In this document: one piece after another, positions 36,274 through 46,600 of the stretch
Layout of the letters: every line of letters begins with the position of its first letter
Position numbering within the stretch: position 1 is the stretch's first letter
Assembly: GCF_016482685.1 (NCBI RefSeq)
Contig: NZ_JACYHF010000006.1
Span: 1-64,000, forward strand
DNA length: 64,000 bases
Reading direction: 5' to 3'
Origin: Streptomyces sp. DSM 110735
Lineage (GTDB): Bacteria > Actinomycetota > Actinomycetes > Streptomycetales > Streptomycetaceae
Program-made: the position numbers and the translations under genes
Notes under the pieces: model-generated
Databases searched by the model: none
Told to the model about the DNA's origin: nothing
The model's input: only the letters and a program-made list of their open reading frames with translations

Positions 36274-37248
36274 CTAGAGGTCGGCACTGACAGCGGCCCG
36301 CAGCACCCTTTCGTTCTGCAGGGAGACCCGCTCCAGCTGGTTTAGGGCCACCTGCAAGTCGATGGCGTGACCGTCGCTGGAGGAGAACGGAACGACGCAC
36401 TTCGCAGTGATGCGCTCGCTGACGAAGTCGATCTTCTCGTCGTCGGCCTCGCTGTGCCACGCCTCCATGCGGGCCTGCGCGGCGGCGGTGTCGACGGCGT
36501 CGGAGTTGTCCAGCCAGTCCGCGATGTCGTTGGCGAACACCTGAGTGGAGGCGAGGAGGTGGTTGTGCCCGCGGGCGCGACGGCGGGGCGAGAGGACGCG
36601 GGACTTCTTCGGCACCTCCAGCTTCAGCGTGATGATCATGTCCGGGTTGTCCTCGTGCAGGCGGCTGAGTGCGGTGCCTAGGTCGGAGCTGGCGCGCAGG
36701 GCCGTGGGGCTGTCGGGCGGCTCGGGGGCGATGCGAACAGTCAGCTGCTCGATCGCCGCCGCGTGCGCGAGCTTCTCCCGGGACCGGGCGTTGACCACCG
36801 GCCGCAGCTCGATGTTGCGGACCTCGGGGGCAGCGGCGTGCATGTCGTCCAGCCAGCGCTTCAGGGCCTGGGCGCGGGGTGCCGAGGTACCGCCGGCCAT
36901 GGTGGCGAGGACGTTACCGAAGGGCAGGAAGTACACCGTGGTGACGTCCACCAACTCCTTGTCCGCGGCGAGCTGGAGGTGGCTGAGGGTGCCGTCGACG
37001 TGGTCGATGAGCTGCGGTACGTCCTGGCGGACCTTGGCGAGGAGCAGGTGGGGGGCGGTCTGGAGGGTATCTACGGCCCCGATCAGGATCTCGTCGCCGG
37101 TGCGCGATGTGCGCTGGGCGGGCGGCTGGGCGCACAGACGGCGGATGTGCGCTCCCCAGTCGCGGTGCGGGAGACGTGAGGAGGCGGGGGCGTCGGCGTC
37201 GGCGATCTCGTAGAAGTGGACGATTCTGTCCCGGTTACGTGCGGCCAT
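36274..37248 (-). CDS. Uncharacterised protein at the end of the defence operon
   Basis: A 324-residue cytosolic protein that I do not recognise. It opens with RIVHFYEIADADAP and has IELRPVVNARSREKLAHAAAIEQLTVRI in the middle and SLQNERVLRAAVSADL at the end. ATG 37248 is preceded by GGGGAG at good spacing; an upstream ATG at 37371 would add Arg-rich sequence overlapping the intergenic region. It lies 126 bp behind the DUF499 ATPase gene on the same strand. Its N-terminal HFYE and overall plan recall small proteins found beside abortive-infection genes (weak inference). Confidence 0.7.
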   Translation of the reverse strand: MAARNRDRIVHFYEIADADAPASSRLPHRDWGAHIRRLCAQPPAQRTSRTGDEILIGAVDTLQTAPHLLLAKVRQDVPQLIDHVDGTLSHLQLAADKELVDVTTVYFLPFGNVLATMAGGTSAPRAQALKRWLDDMHAAAPEVRNIELRPVVNARSREKLAHAAAIEQLTVRIAPEPPDSPTALRASSDLGTALSRLHEDNPDMIITLKLEVPKKSRVLSPRRRARGHNHLLASTQVFANDIADWLDNSDAVDTAAAQARMEAWHSEADDEKIDFVSERITAKCVVPFSSSDGHAIDLQVALNQLERVSLQNERVLRAAVSADL

Positions 37249-37374
37249 GACTGTGCTCCCCCGTGGCGGTCTGGGACGACGTGCATCGACCAGCCTATCG
37301 AGAGGGCCGGCGGACGCCGAAACGATCAGGTCGGGCCGGGCACACAGCGCCCGGCCCGACCTGGTCGGCATGCC

Positions 37375-40300
37375 CTACTCCTCCTCGAACTGGGCTTGCA
37401 GTTTGAGGGTGTTGGCGTTTTCGGTGAGGGTGCGCACCTTGTCCGCCGGGAAGCCGCCGGGCGCGGTCGCCTGGATCTCGACCGTGATCTCGACATCGGC
37501 CCCGATGGCTTCGAGGTGCTGGAGGATCTCGAAGGCATACTTCGTGGCGTGCTTGCTGTACTGCTCGGTGTCCAGCCGGGCGTGGGCGTAGAAGCGGGTC
37601 GGGACTCGGGGCAGCGGGGTCGGCGCCGGAACCGGGGTGCCGGGGCGGGGCGACACCGACGGTCCGCTGGCGCCCTGACCGGTGCCGGTGCTGTCGTCGG
37701 CGTCCTCGTCCTGATCGGCCGGTTCCTGGTGCCTGGCGGCGGCTGCCGCCAGGTCGGCGGCCTCCTGGGCGGCGGCGAGATCGGCCCGCACCAGTAGGGA
37801 GGAGTCGGTGATCTGACCGAAGGAGCCACCCCGGCAGGGCAGGACGAGCCCCTGGTAGCGGCCGGTGGCGGGGTCTTGGCCGGTGGCGAGGGCGAAGCCG
37901 TCGGTCTCCCAGGTGATGTGGGTGAGGACGTCCTCGATGCCCTGGTCGAGAACGGCGCGGTCGCGCAGCCGGTTCATGTACGGGTACTTGGTGTGCAGTT
38001 CCCACAGGCGGCCGACGCTGATGTGGCCGTCCCGGCTCCACTCCTGGCCCAACGCATCCACGATCCGCTGGTGCAGGACGGCGGGGGCCTGCTGGACGTA
38101 GAGCATGCCCTGGCGCTTGAGGCGGTCACCGACCTGGATGGCGGCGTCGTCGATGGCCGGTAGGTCGACCTTGAAGTTGACCCACTCGATCTTGGCGCCG
38201 GGGACCTGCTCGGGGACGAGCACCCAGCGGTAGGCCTTGCCCAACCGGAGGTTGACCGTCTCGTCGGCCTTCTCCATCCGAGTTCTGGCCTGCGTCTTCT
38301 GATTCTCGGTCAGGTCGAGCTGGACGTGCTGCGTCAGGACCTGCTTCCAGCCCAGGTACTCGCGTACGGCCTCCGCGACCTCCTCGATCTCCTTGCGGTC
38401 GGGGGCGAGGAAGACGAGGGCGTTGCGGTGCTGCCGGGTGGTGGAGCGGTACTGGTCCAGAGCCTCCTGGGCAAAGCGCAGGGCCTCAGTGTCAGGCATG
38501 TCCCTGGCGCTGCGGTGGGTGAAGCGGGGGTGCAGCAGCACCAGGCGGGCGTTGTCGTTGTCCGGGATGTCACTCGCTGGCAGCGGCGCCGCGTGGACTG
38601 CCTGGAACTGTCCGCGCACGCCCTGGACGACACTGAGCCGGCGCACCACGTCCGCCCACACCTTGTCGACATCGTCGAGGAGCTTGTTCGCCTCGTCCTT
38701 GGCTGTGCGGGTGATGTTGGCGTGGGTGTCGTACCAATGGCGCTCGCCGTCGCCGTAGAGGTAGGTGGAGCGGTCGGCGAGGGCGTTGAGCGCGGTTCGG
38801 AAGTTGCCCAGCGGTTCACCGGGGATGGCCATGCCGAGCCGGGTGTGTGGATCGGACAGGCCCTTGCGGGCGGCGTGCACGCGGGGCGCAGAGCCCATGA
38901 AGACGGTACGGGCTACCCGTCGGCTCATGCCGCGCTGTCCGAGTACGGGCTTCTCGGCGTCGACGGAGGCCGGGGTGGAGTCCGGCCCGTCGACGTCGGC
39001 GTCGATGATCGGCTTCCAGCGGTCCTCCAGGTAGTACGTCAGCTCCTGGTTGACGCGGGTGTCGTGTATGGGCACGTCCCCGGGCATGATCATGGGGCTC
39101 TGGTTCTGGTCGCGCCACAGCGCGTGGATGACGGTGCTCATCAGCCGCAGCACGCCCCGCGTGCGCTGGAACCTGGGCAGCGTCGACCAGTCCTCGTAAA
39201 GTCGCGCGAACAGCTCCGGATGGATCGGGTACGTCGACTTGATGCGCCGCTCGTAGTCCATGGTGTCGCAGCCAGCCGGGAACTCGCGCTTCTCGGTGCC
39301 GTAGAACTGCGTGTAGAGCCGCGCCACCTTGTTGATCTCGGCCTGGACCTCACTGGTGGGGGTCTGGAAGAGACGGCGGCGCACGATCTCGAAGGACTCG
39401 TCGGAGCTGGCGGGACGCCAGGCGTCAGCCTTGCGGTGGACGACGTTCTGCAGTCGTTCCAGCGCGATGCGGTTGTTCTCCCCGCCGATGTCGTACTGGT
39501 CGGCGTCGCTGATCTCACCGGTCGCAGAGGCCGGGATGGACACCAGCAGCTGGGCTCCGTCGACGGAGGCGACGGCCTCGGTGAGGGACTGCGCGAAGGA
39601 GAAGTGCGTCTCGAAGGATCCGGCGGGCAGATTGTCGTTGCCGAGCAGCGGACCGGCGTACTGCACCCACTCGTCGATGAGGATGACGCAGGGCGCGTAC
39701 GCGGCGATCAGGTCCTGGAGCAGGGCGGTGCCGGGGCTGGTACTGGTGCGGTCGGCCTCGGCGATGATGTCGTACGCCTGCCGCTTGCCGAGCCCCCAGG
39801 CGAGCTGGCCCCACATGGTGTTGACGACGGTGCCGTCGGGCTTGACGTCGGCCTGACCGATACCGAGTTCGTTGCCGACCAGAACGGCCCGGTGGACCGT
39901 TCCGCCGGGCAGTCCACCACCCGGCGCGGCGGCGATCAGCTCCTGGAGGTCCTGCGGCAGCCGGTTCACTTTCAGACCAGGCGCGTACAGGTGGTACAGC
40001 GCCATCATCGAGTGCGTCTTGCCACCACCGAAGTTGGTCTGGAGGTTAATGACGGGGGCGGCGTTCGGGTCACCGCTGATCCGGCGCAGCGACTTGGCGA
40101 GCAGTTCCTCAAGGCCCTCGGTGAGGTACGTCCGCTGGAAGAACTCCTCGGGTTCGGTGTACTCGGCGGCGCCCTCGCCGCGCGCCACCCGCCACAGGTC
40201 GGCGGCGAACTCGGAGGCGTTAAAGTCACCGCGCGCCACGTCCTCGTGCGGGGTGAGCACGTCACGCCAGGGCCTCAGCCCCTCGGCGGCCACGCTCGGC

Positions 40301-40761
40301 ACAGCACGCGCCCGGCGGGCCGCCCTCTTCGTCTCCTCCTCCGTCACCTGCCTGTGCAGCGTCTGCCGGGACTCCCGGACCTGTTCGACGAGCGCGGGAT
40401 CTGCGTGCACAGCCCGCAGCAGCCGCTCCGCCGTGTCCAGCGCGCGCAGGGTGTCGTCCGCGGTGAACGACTCGTGGTGCGCCCACCGGTTGCGTACGTC
40501 GTTCATCTCGCTGGCGAACCCACGGGCGCTGCCCGGCAGCAGGTGCCGGAAGTAGGTGCTCCAGTACCGCTGGAGGAGGTTCAGCAGGAACTGCGGATCG
40601 TTCTTGCCGACCTGCTTCCCCTGCCCCCGGGCCTCGCTCTCCGCGTCCTCGAACCAGCCCTCGCCCTGCCGCTTGACCATCTCCCGTTCCAGGAAGGGCA
40701 GCAGCCCCTCCGCGAGGATGTCGATCATGCGGGTGACACGGTCTCGGTTATTCACCGCCAT
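37375..40761 (-). CDS. DUF499 P-loop ATPase of a helicase-methylase-ATPase defence system
   Basis: An 1128-residue protein. The N-terminal ~125 residues look like a Swt1-type HEPN domain (RNRWAHH at 90-96). DUF499 follows: Walker A FGGGKTH (244-250) and Walker B VILIDEWVQYAG (359-370). The DUF499 family includes BrxC/PglY, the ATPase of BREX/Pgl phage defence (established). The C-terminal 100 residues carry a Pro-rich linker and a small domain (PTRFYAHARLDTEQYSKHATK). It lies 50 bp downstream of the DUF1156 methylase gene. HEPN domains are often RNases, so it may also act as an effector (inference). Confidence 0.92.
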   Translation of the reverse strand: MAVNNRDRVTRMIDILAEGLLPFLEREMVKRQGEGWFEDAESEARGQGKQVGKNDPQFLLNLLQRYWSTYFRHLLPGSARGFASEMNDVRNRWAHHESFTADDTLRALDTAERLLRAVHADPALVEQVRESRQTLHRQVTEEETKRAARRARAVPSVAAEGLRPWRDVLTPHEDVARGDFNASEFAADLWRVARGEGAAEYTEPEEFFQRTYLTEGLEELLAKSLRRISGDPNAAPVINLQTNFGGGKTHSMMALYHLYAPGLKVNRLPQDLQELIAAAPGGGLPGGTVHRAVLVGNELGIGQADVKPDGTVVNTMWGQLAWGLGKRQAYDIIAEADRTSTSPGTALLQDLIAAYAPCVILIDEWVQYAGPLLGNDNLPAGSFETHFSFAQSLTEAVASVDGAQLLVSIPASATGEISDADQYDIGGENNRIALERLQNVVHRKADAWRPASSDESFEIVRRRLFQTPTSEVQAEINKVARLYTQFYGTEKREFPAGCDTMDYERRIKSTYPIHPELFARLYEDWSTLPRFQRTRGVLRLMSTVIHALWRDQNQSPMIMPGDVPIHDTRVNQELTYYLEDRWKPIIDADVDGPDSTPASVDAEKPVLGQRGMSRRVARTVFMGSAPRVHAARKGLSDPHTRLGMAIPGEPLGNFRTALNALADRSTYLYGDGERHWYDTHANITRTAKDEANKLLDDVDKVWADVVRRLSVVQGVRGQFQAVHAAPLPASDIPDNDNARLVLLHPRFTHRSARDMPDTEALRFAQEALDQYRSTTRQHRNALVFLAPDRKEIEEVAEAVREYLGWKQVLTQHVQLDLTENQKTQARTRMEKADETVNLRLGKAYRWVLVPEQVPGAKIEWVNFKVDLPAIDDAAIQVGDRLKRQGMLYVQQAPAVLHQRIVDALGQEWSRDGHISVGRLWELHTKYPYMNRLRDRAVLDQGIEDVLTHITWETDGFALATGQDPATGRYQGLVLPCRGGSFGQITDSSLLVRADLAAAQEAADLAAAAARHQEPADQDEDADDSTGTGQGASGPSVSPRPGTPVPAPTPLPRVPTRFYAHARLDTEQYSKHATKYAFEILQHLEAIGADVEITVEIQATAPGGFPADKVRTLTENANTLKLQAQFEEE

Positions 40762-40811
40762 GGTGCGGGTGTCCTGCCTTTCCGCCGGATGCGTCTGGGT
40801 GAGCCTGGCGA

Positions 40812-43607
40812 TCAGAAGAGGGGCTGGTGCTGGGGCTTGCGCGGGCCGCGCTTCTCGGCGGCGCGGGCCTCGGTCTGGAGGTCGGACCAGGCGCTGGCGA
40901 GGTTGTTGAACCGCTGCCCGCTCTCCGACCAGCGCCGCCGGTCGCAGATGCTGTAGAGCAGGTGGGCGAGGTCGCGGATGGCATCCTCGTCGAACTCCCC
41001 ACGCGCCCGGATCCCGGCGAGCAGCTCACCGGCCGGTCCCACGCCGGACTGGGCGCCCTTGCCCTCCAGCACCCGGGACAGGTGCATGGCAGCTTCCCAT
41101 ACGGAGATACGGGCGTCGGTCTCCGGGTCGTACGACTCCGGCAGGTCGGCGGGCGCGACGAGCCACACCTTTCTGTCGCCGGACGCGGTGATGTAGGCGT
41201 CCTGGAGCCCCTTCACGGACACGTTGTACGCCTTCGCAAGCGTCTCGGCGTCCCCGAACGTGCCCTTGCCCCACTGGAACTGCTCGAACCAGCGGATCGC
41301 CCACCGGGTGTCCTGGTCGAACTCGCCCTCTTGTTCGTTCAGTACGTCGGCGAGTACGTCGTTGATGAGCCCGAGTGCGGTGCGTACGCGCATCGGTGAG
41401 CCATCAGGCTCCGTGACCTTCGCATACCGCGAGAACACGGCGATGCCGGGGCCGATCGCGGACTGGGGAAGGTCGACGGGTGCGAGGTTGCCCTCCTGCA
41501 GCTTCCGCAGTTTGTCAGGGAGTTCGCTCCGGAGGGCGCGGAGGAAGCCGCGGCGGTCGGTGGAGCCGGCGGTGACGTGGCGGGGGCGGCAGGCGAGGAC
41601 TACGGAGGAGGCGAGGGCGTTGGAGCCGATGTCACGGGAACGGCCGGTCCTCTCGGTACGGACCGGCCAGGTACCGGTGACCGACCAGCCGGCCTCGATC
41701 AGGCCGCTCAGCAGGGTCTCCCAGCCGGTCGAGGCGGTGCCGTCCTCCGCGTCGGTCTCCGACTGCTTGAAGGCGTAGTACACGGTGAGCGGGTAGTCCG
41801 GGTGGTGGCCCGCGCGCATGTGCGTGAACGTCTCGACGAAGCCTCGCTCGAAGTGCTTCTCGGCGGCGCCCCAGTTTCCGTTGTGGCGATAGGGGGTGGC
41901 GATGAGCTCGGGTTCCTTTGGGGTGAGGATCGTGCTCATGACGTCGGGGTAGATGTCGCCGAGGGAACGGCGGAGCCAGACATAAAAGAAGTCGGCGAGG
42001 TCGGCGTAGCCGATGTTGTCGTAGTACGGGGGGTCGGTGTTGATGACGTAGTCGTCGTAGGGGCGAGTTGTGGCGTCGGCCTGAACCACATGCCCAGGAG
42101 CGTCGAGCGTCGGTAGTACGTCGAGCACTCGTCCGGCGGTGGCCACGGACACCTGTAGGTCACCAGCAGCGTCGGCGAAGGGACTAACCTCCACGAAGTC
42201 CCATGCCATAGGAATGGCTTGACGTGCGAAGAGGTTCCGAGCCTGGTCGCGGCTGTTGGACCAAGTGACGATGGAGTTGTTAAGATCCGCCGTTCTGCTG
42301 GACGCCAACGCGAGGTACAGCGCTACGGCCTTGCCGTACTCAGCCGCCTCAGCTCTCCCCATACCCGCATCCTGCGCATCCCGCTCAACCCTCCCTCGCG
42401 CCTCACCCACGAGATCGCTGAACGTAGTCATCGCAAGCAGCTGCCGATTGGTGAACAGGTCGGCATGCTTTCGCATCCCGTACCCCTGCACCCTGAAGCC
42501 CAGTGCCTGCTCGGGCAGTTCGGACTCGGGCACATCGGCAGGCCGCCCCACATCCGCCGCCCCCACATGCTCCTCCGTGGGCGCCAGATAGATCCGCTGT
42601 CGCTTCCCCTCCGCGACCACGGCCATCATCATCGCCCCCATTCGCCCGGCCACGCCCTCGGCCCGGACGTACTTCAGCGTGGCCCGGTTACCACACACCA
42701 GGCACTCGACGCCCTTGCCGTCAACGGTTCCCTCACGGGGCTCGCCCTCGGGTCCGCCGATAGTGAACGTCACCCGCCCGTCCACCGGCTCGGGGATGAC
42801 GTAGCAGGGCCGGTCCTTCTTCTTGCTCAGCCAGAACGACCGCACCAACGGCATCTCCGCCCCGCAGGCCGGGTCAGGACAGGCCACCGTCCGCGCCCAA
42901 AGCCAAGCAATGACCGGCGCCTCACTCCCGTCCTCCCGCTTGGCCTTCGGATAGTGCGAGCCGATCTTCGCGTACGCCTGCTCCCGCATCCACTTGCCGT
43001 ACTGCCTCACGTCCTCCGCGAGCCCGCTCGCGCCCCGCCAGCTCCCCTCGTGACGCAGTTCCGCAGTCGGCGACACTGGCTTACGCCCCGCCCACCTCGG
43101 CGGGATCTCGATCAGCGCCTTGTTGATGACGACCGGCACCGGATTCAGGTCACTGGCGTGAGCCTGGAGGCCCAGCCGATGCGCCTCCAGCGGAATCGTG
43201 CCGCCACCCGCGAAGGGGTCGAGGACAGGCGGAAGCGGACCGTCGCCATGCGACTCGGCGATCTTTTCCCGGACCTTGCGCATGATCCGCTCATCGCGCG
43301 TGGCCTCCCACGGGACCATCTCCTCGATGAGGTCGAACAACCGCTGCCGTTCAGCCTTCTGCTCCTCCGGCCCCGGATACAGATCGGGCCGTGAGCCCGG
43401 GTCGTCCACGAGCTGGGCGAAAAGCATCGCGCGGGCAGCCGCCAGCGGCCGGCGGGCCCACCACAGGTGGAGCGTGGACGGGTGCCCGTGCCGGATGGAC
43501 TTCTCCCGTGCGGACTCCCTGTTGATCGCCTCCAGCGGGAGGGAGACCTCGATGAGCTTGGTGCGGCGCTCCGGGGCGTCGGCCGTCTCTTCGCTTGCAC
43601 CGCTCAC
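40812..43607 (-). CDS. DUF1156 DNA adenine methylase of the defence system
   Basis: A 931-residue protein. The N-terminal DUF1156 region has HLWWARRPLAAARAML (47-62). The SAM-binding motif is DPFAGGGTIPLEAHRLG from D130, and the catalytic motif is D525-P-P-Y528, typical of N6-adenine methylases. A Cys-rich insert (CPDPACG, CLVCGNRA) may bind zinc. The GTG start at 43607 overlaps the helicase stop. Such proteins mark host DNA in anti-phage systems of the helicase-methylase-ATPase type (established for the group); the recognised site is unknown. No separate restriction endonuclease gene is present. Confidence 0.93.
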   Translation of the reverse strand: MSGASEETADAPERRTKLIEVSLPLEAINRESAREKSIRHGHPSTLHLWWARRPLAAARAMLFAQLVDDPGSRPDLYPGPEEQKAERQRLFDLIEEMVPWEATRDERIMRKVREKIAESHGDGPLPPVLDPFAGGGTIPLEAHRLGLQAHASDLNPVPVVINKALIEIPPRWAGRKPVSPTAELRHEGSWRGASGLAEDVRQYGKWMREQAYAKIGSHYPKAKREDGSEAPVIAWLWARTVACPDPACGAEMPLVRSFWLSKKKDRPCYVIPEPVDGRVTFTIGGPEGEPREGTVDGKGVECLVCGNRATLKYVRAEGVAGRMGAMMMAVVAEGKRQRIYLAPTEEHVGAADVGRPADVPESELPEQALGFRVQGYGMRKHADLFTNRQLLAMTTFSDLVGEARGRVERDAQDAGMGRAEAAEYGKAVALYLALASSRTADLNNSIVTWSNSRDQARNLFARQAIPMAWDFVEVSPFADAAGDLQVSVATAGRVLDVLPTLDAPGHVVQADATTRPYDDYVINTDPPYYDNIGYADLADFFYVWLRRSLGDIYPDVMSTILTPKEPELIATPYRHNGNWGAAEKHFERGFVETFTHMRAGHHPDYPLTVYYAFKQSETDAEDGTASTGWETLLSGLIEAGWSVTGTWPVRTERTGRSRDIGSNALASSVVLACRPRHVTAGSTDRRGFLRALRSELPDKLRKLQEGNLAPVDLPQSAIGPGIAVFSRYAKVTEPDGSPMRVRTALGLINDVLADVLNEQEGEFDQDTRWAIRWFEQFQWGKGTFGDAETLAKAYNVSVKGLQDAYITASGDRKVWLVAPADLPESYDPETDARISVWEAAMHLSRVLEGKGAQSGVGPAGELLAGIRARGEFDEDAIRDLAHLLYSICDRRRWSESGQRFNNLASAWSDLQTEARAAEKRGPRKPQHQPLF

Positions 43608-46600
43608 TGCGGGGTTCCTCCCTTGTTCCAGGCGTCCTGCCAGGACAGCAGGACACCCTCGGTCTTCAGGTCGCCGAAGTCGGTATCGGCGAAGGCATCG
43701 GTCAGGTACCGGATCTCGTCGTGCTCCGGCCCCTGCGGGCTGACGGAGACCAGGGCGAGACGATGCTGCTCGCCCCGGTTCTTGGCGACGAGGACCTCGT
43801 TACGGCTGACGTAGAAGTGCTCCGCGCCCTCCCGGCGGCCCTTCACCTCGATGTGCACGAGGTGACCGTCAAGAGTAAGCGATCGGATGTCGTAGCCGGG
43901 ATTGTTGTGTGCCATCTCCTCAGGGACACGGCCCAGGCCACGCTCGGCACCAAGCACCGCCGCCACAGCACGCCGGTCGGTCTCATAGCCGTCGACCGCG
44001 TGCAGGCCATCCAGCACAGCCCGCTCAGCCGGAGTCAGGGCCGACCCCAGATGCCCGGCCAGCCAGCCCACCGGCACGACGAGCGCGCACCCCGCCACCA
44101 CAGGCGGCCGGGCCTGAAGCGCCTGGTCCTTGTCGAGAGCGGCGAGACGCTGCTCTCGACGCCGTTCCAGATCCTCAGCCCACGCACGCGCGGTCTCCGG
44201 GCGGTGGCGGACCTTCTTGCCCTCCGCGACATCCAGCTCAAGCTTCCCGGCCTGTGCGTACCAGAAACTGATCTCCTGGCGCAGTCGCTGCTCGACCTGG
44301 GTGCGCGTGCGCCCGATGACGGGCAAGAGGCGTTCCCGGGTCCGGTTCAGGTGCTGGGGCACCGCCTCCCGTACCGCCCACTCCATCGCGCGGGCAGGGC
44401 CGCCGTCCCGTAGCCACTCCTCCTTGAGAAGCACCCCCGCCGCCTCGGCCTCCCTGGGCGTGGGCGGACGGTAGTCGAGATACGGAGCGGGGCCCGCGTC
44501 ATGAGCCGTGCCGTCGGGGTGCAGTTCCACGAAGGCGAAGGAACGGTCCACCGACCGCCCGTGCCCGTCGACGACCCCCTGGACCAGCGCGGTCAGCAGC
44601 CGCGGGCGCGTGCCCGCGTCCGAGGCGTCCACAAGCACCGTGCCCCGCGTGAGCAGGTCCCCGTGCCGATGGACCGTCTCCTCCAGCACGGCGTCGAAGA
44701 GCGGGTGCCCGGGGGCGATCAGGTCGGCGCGGGCAGCCCCGGGGACGGTCACGCGCTCGCGGTCGAAGCAGACCCGCTCATAGCGGCGCTGCACGACCCC
44801 GCCAAGCCCGAGCCCGAAGCGACCCGTGTCACGCAGAACCGCCGGGATGTGGGTGATCTCGTACCGGCCACTCTCCCGCGCCCTGAGGTGGCCGCCGAGG
44901 CGGTCGAAGGCATCCCGGAAGAAGGCCCGAACGTAATGCGGATGCAGCCGCTTGGCCTGGGCCTCCTCCATACGCAGCCGTACCGCCTCGACGTCTTCCA
45001 GGCCCATGACGTGGGCGTCCAGCGCGAGCCCCCTGATCAACTCGACGGCGCGTGCGCCGACCCGGGCGTCGATGACCTGGTCGAGGCGGCTCTTGACCTC
45101 GGGCCGGTCGCCGTAGCGGATGGCCTCAAGGAGCAGGCCGCGCAGCGGTTCGCCCTCGAAGAGTTCGCCGAGGACGTTGTAGACCTTGCCGTCGTACGCC
45201 TTCGACTGCTGTTCGATCTTGTCGAGGAGCCGTAGGAAGACCTGGCCCTCACGGGTGTCGGCGGCGACCAGGTTCCACAGGTGGCAGACCTCGGTCTGGC
45301 CGATGCGGTGGATGCGGCCGAAGCGCTGCTCGATGCGGTTGGGGTTCCACGGCAGGTCGTAGTTGACCATGAGGTGGGCGCGCTGAAGGTTCAGACCCTC
45401 GCCAGCGGCGTCGGTGGCGATGAGGACGCGGACCTCGGGGTCCTGGTTGAAGGCGTCGCGGATGTCACGGCGGTGCGGGCGCGGGGTGCCGCCGTGGATG
45501 GCGACGACTGCCTCGGGGCGGCCGATCATGTTCCTGATGCGGCGTGACAAGTAGTCGAGGGTATCGCGGTGCTCGGTGAAGACGATCAGCTTGCGGGGCA
45601 GGCCCCTCTCGTCCTGCAGCAGCGGGTCGTCCTGCAGCAGCCCCGACAGTTCCCGCCACTTGCGGTCGTCGCCGGAGGCCAGGACGCGGGCGGCGAGCCG
45701 CTCCAGCTCGCTCAGCGCGGCGATCTCCAGCTCCAGCTCCTGGAGGGTGCGTGCGGCCGTCGCCGCGTCGACGACCTGCTCCTCCAGCTCCTCCAGCTCA
45801 CCGCCGGTCAGTTCGTCCAGCTCGTCGTCGAAGGACGGCACGGACGCGGGAACCGCACCGGCATTCGCCACGACCTGGCCCGACAGCATCTCCTGACGGC
45901 GGGCCTCCAGCCGCAGCCTCCTGCGCTCCAGGGAACGGTGGATCGCCGCCGGGCTGGAGGCGAGGCGGCGCTGGAGGACGGTGAGTGCGAAACCGACCTG
46001 GTTGCCGCGCCGGCCGTCCAGCCGTTCCGCGCGGTTCATCTCCTGGCGGACGTACCCTGTGACCTGCTCATACAGCTCCTGCTCGGCGGGTGAGAGTTCG
46101 TACGGCACGGTATAGGCGCGGCGCTCGGGGAAGAGCCTCTTGCCGTCGAAGGTGAGCAGGTCCTCCTTGATCATGCGGCGCATCAGGCCGGACACGTCGT
46201 GCCGGTGGATGCCCGCCCGGTACCGGCCGCTGAACCGGTCACTGTCCAGCAGGGTCATGAACAGCTGGAAGTCCTCCTCCTTGCCTGCGTGCGGCGTCGC
46301 GGTCATCAGGAGCAGGTGGCGGGTGAGGCGGCCGAGGAGGCGGCCCAGTTCGTAGCGCTTGGTCGTCTTCAGCTCCGCACCGAAGTAGCTCGCGCTCATC
46401 CGGTGCGCCTCGTCCACGACGACCAGGTCCCAGCCGCTCTCCCCGAGCAGCCGCCGCAGGTCCTCGGAACGGGCCAGGGCGTCCATGCGCGCGATGAGCC
46501 GGGGGTGCCGGTCGAAGACATTGCCGTCGATCGTCGCGTCGGTCAGCTGCCGGGTGAGCAGGGTGAAGTCGAGGCCGAACTTCTCCAGCAGTTCGTCCTG

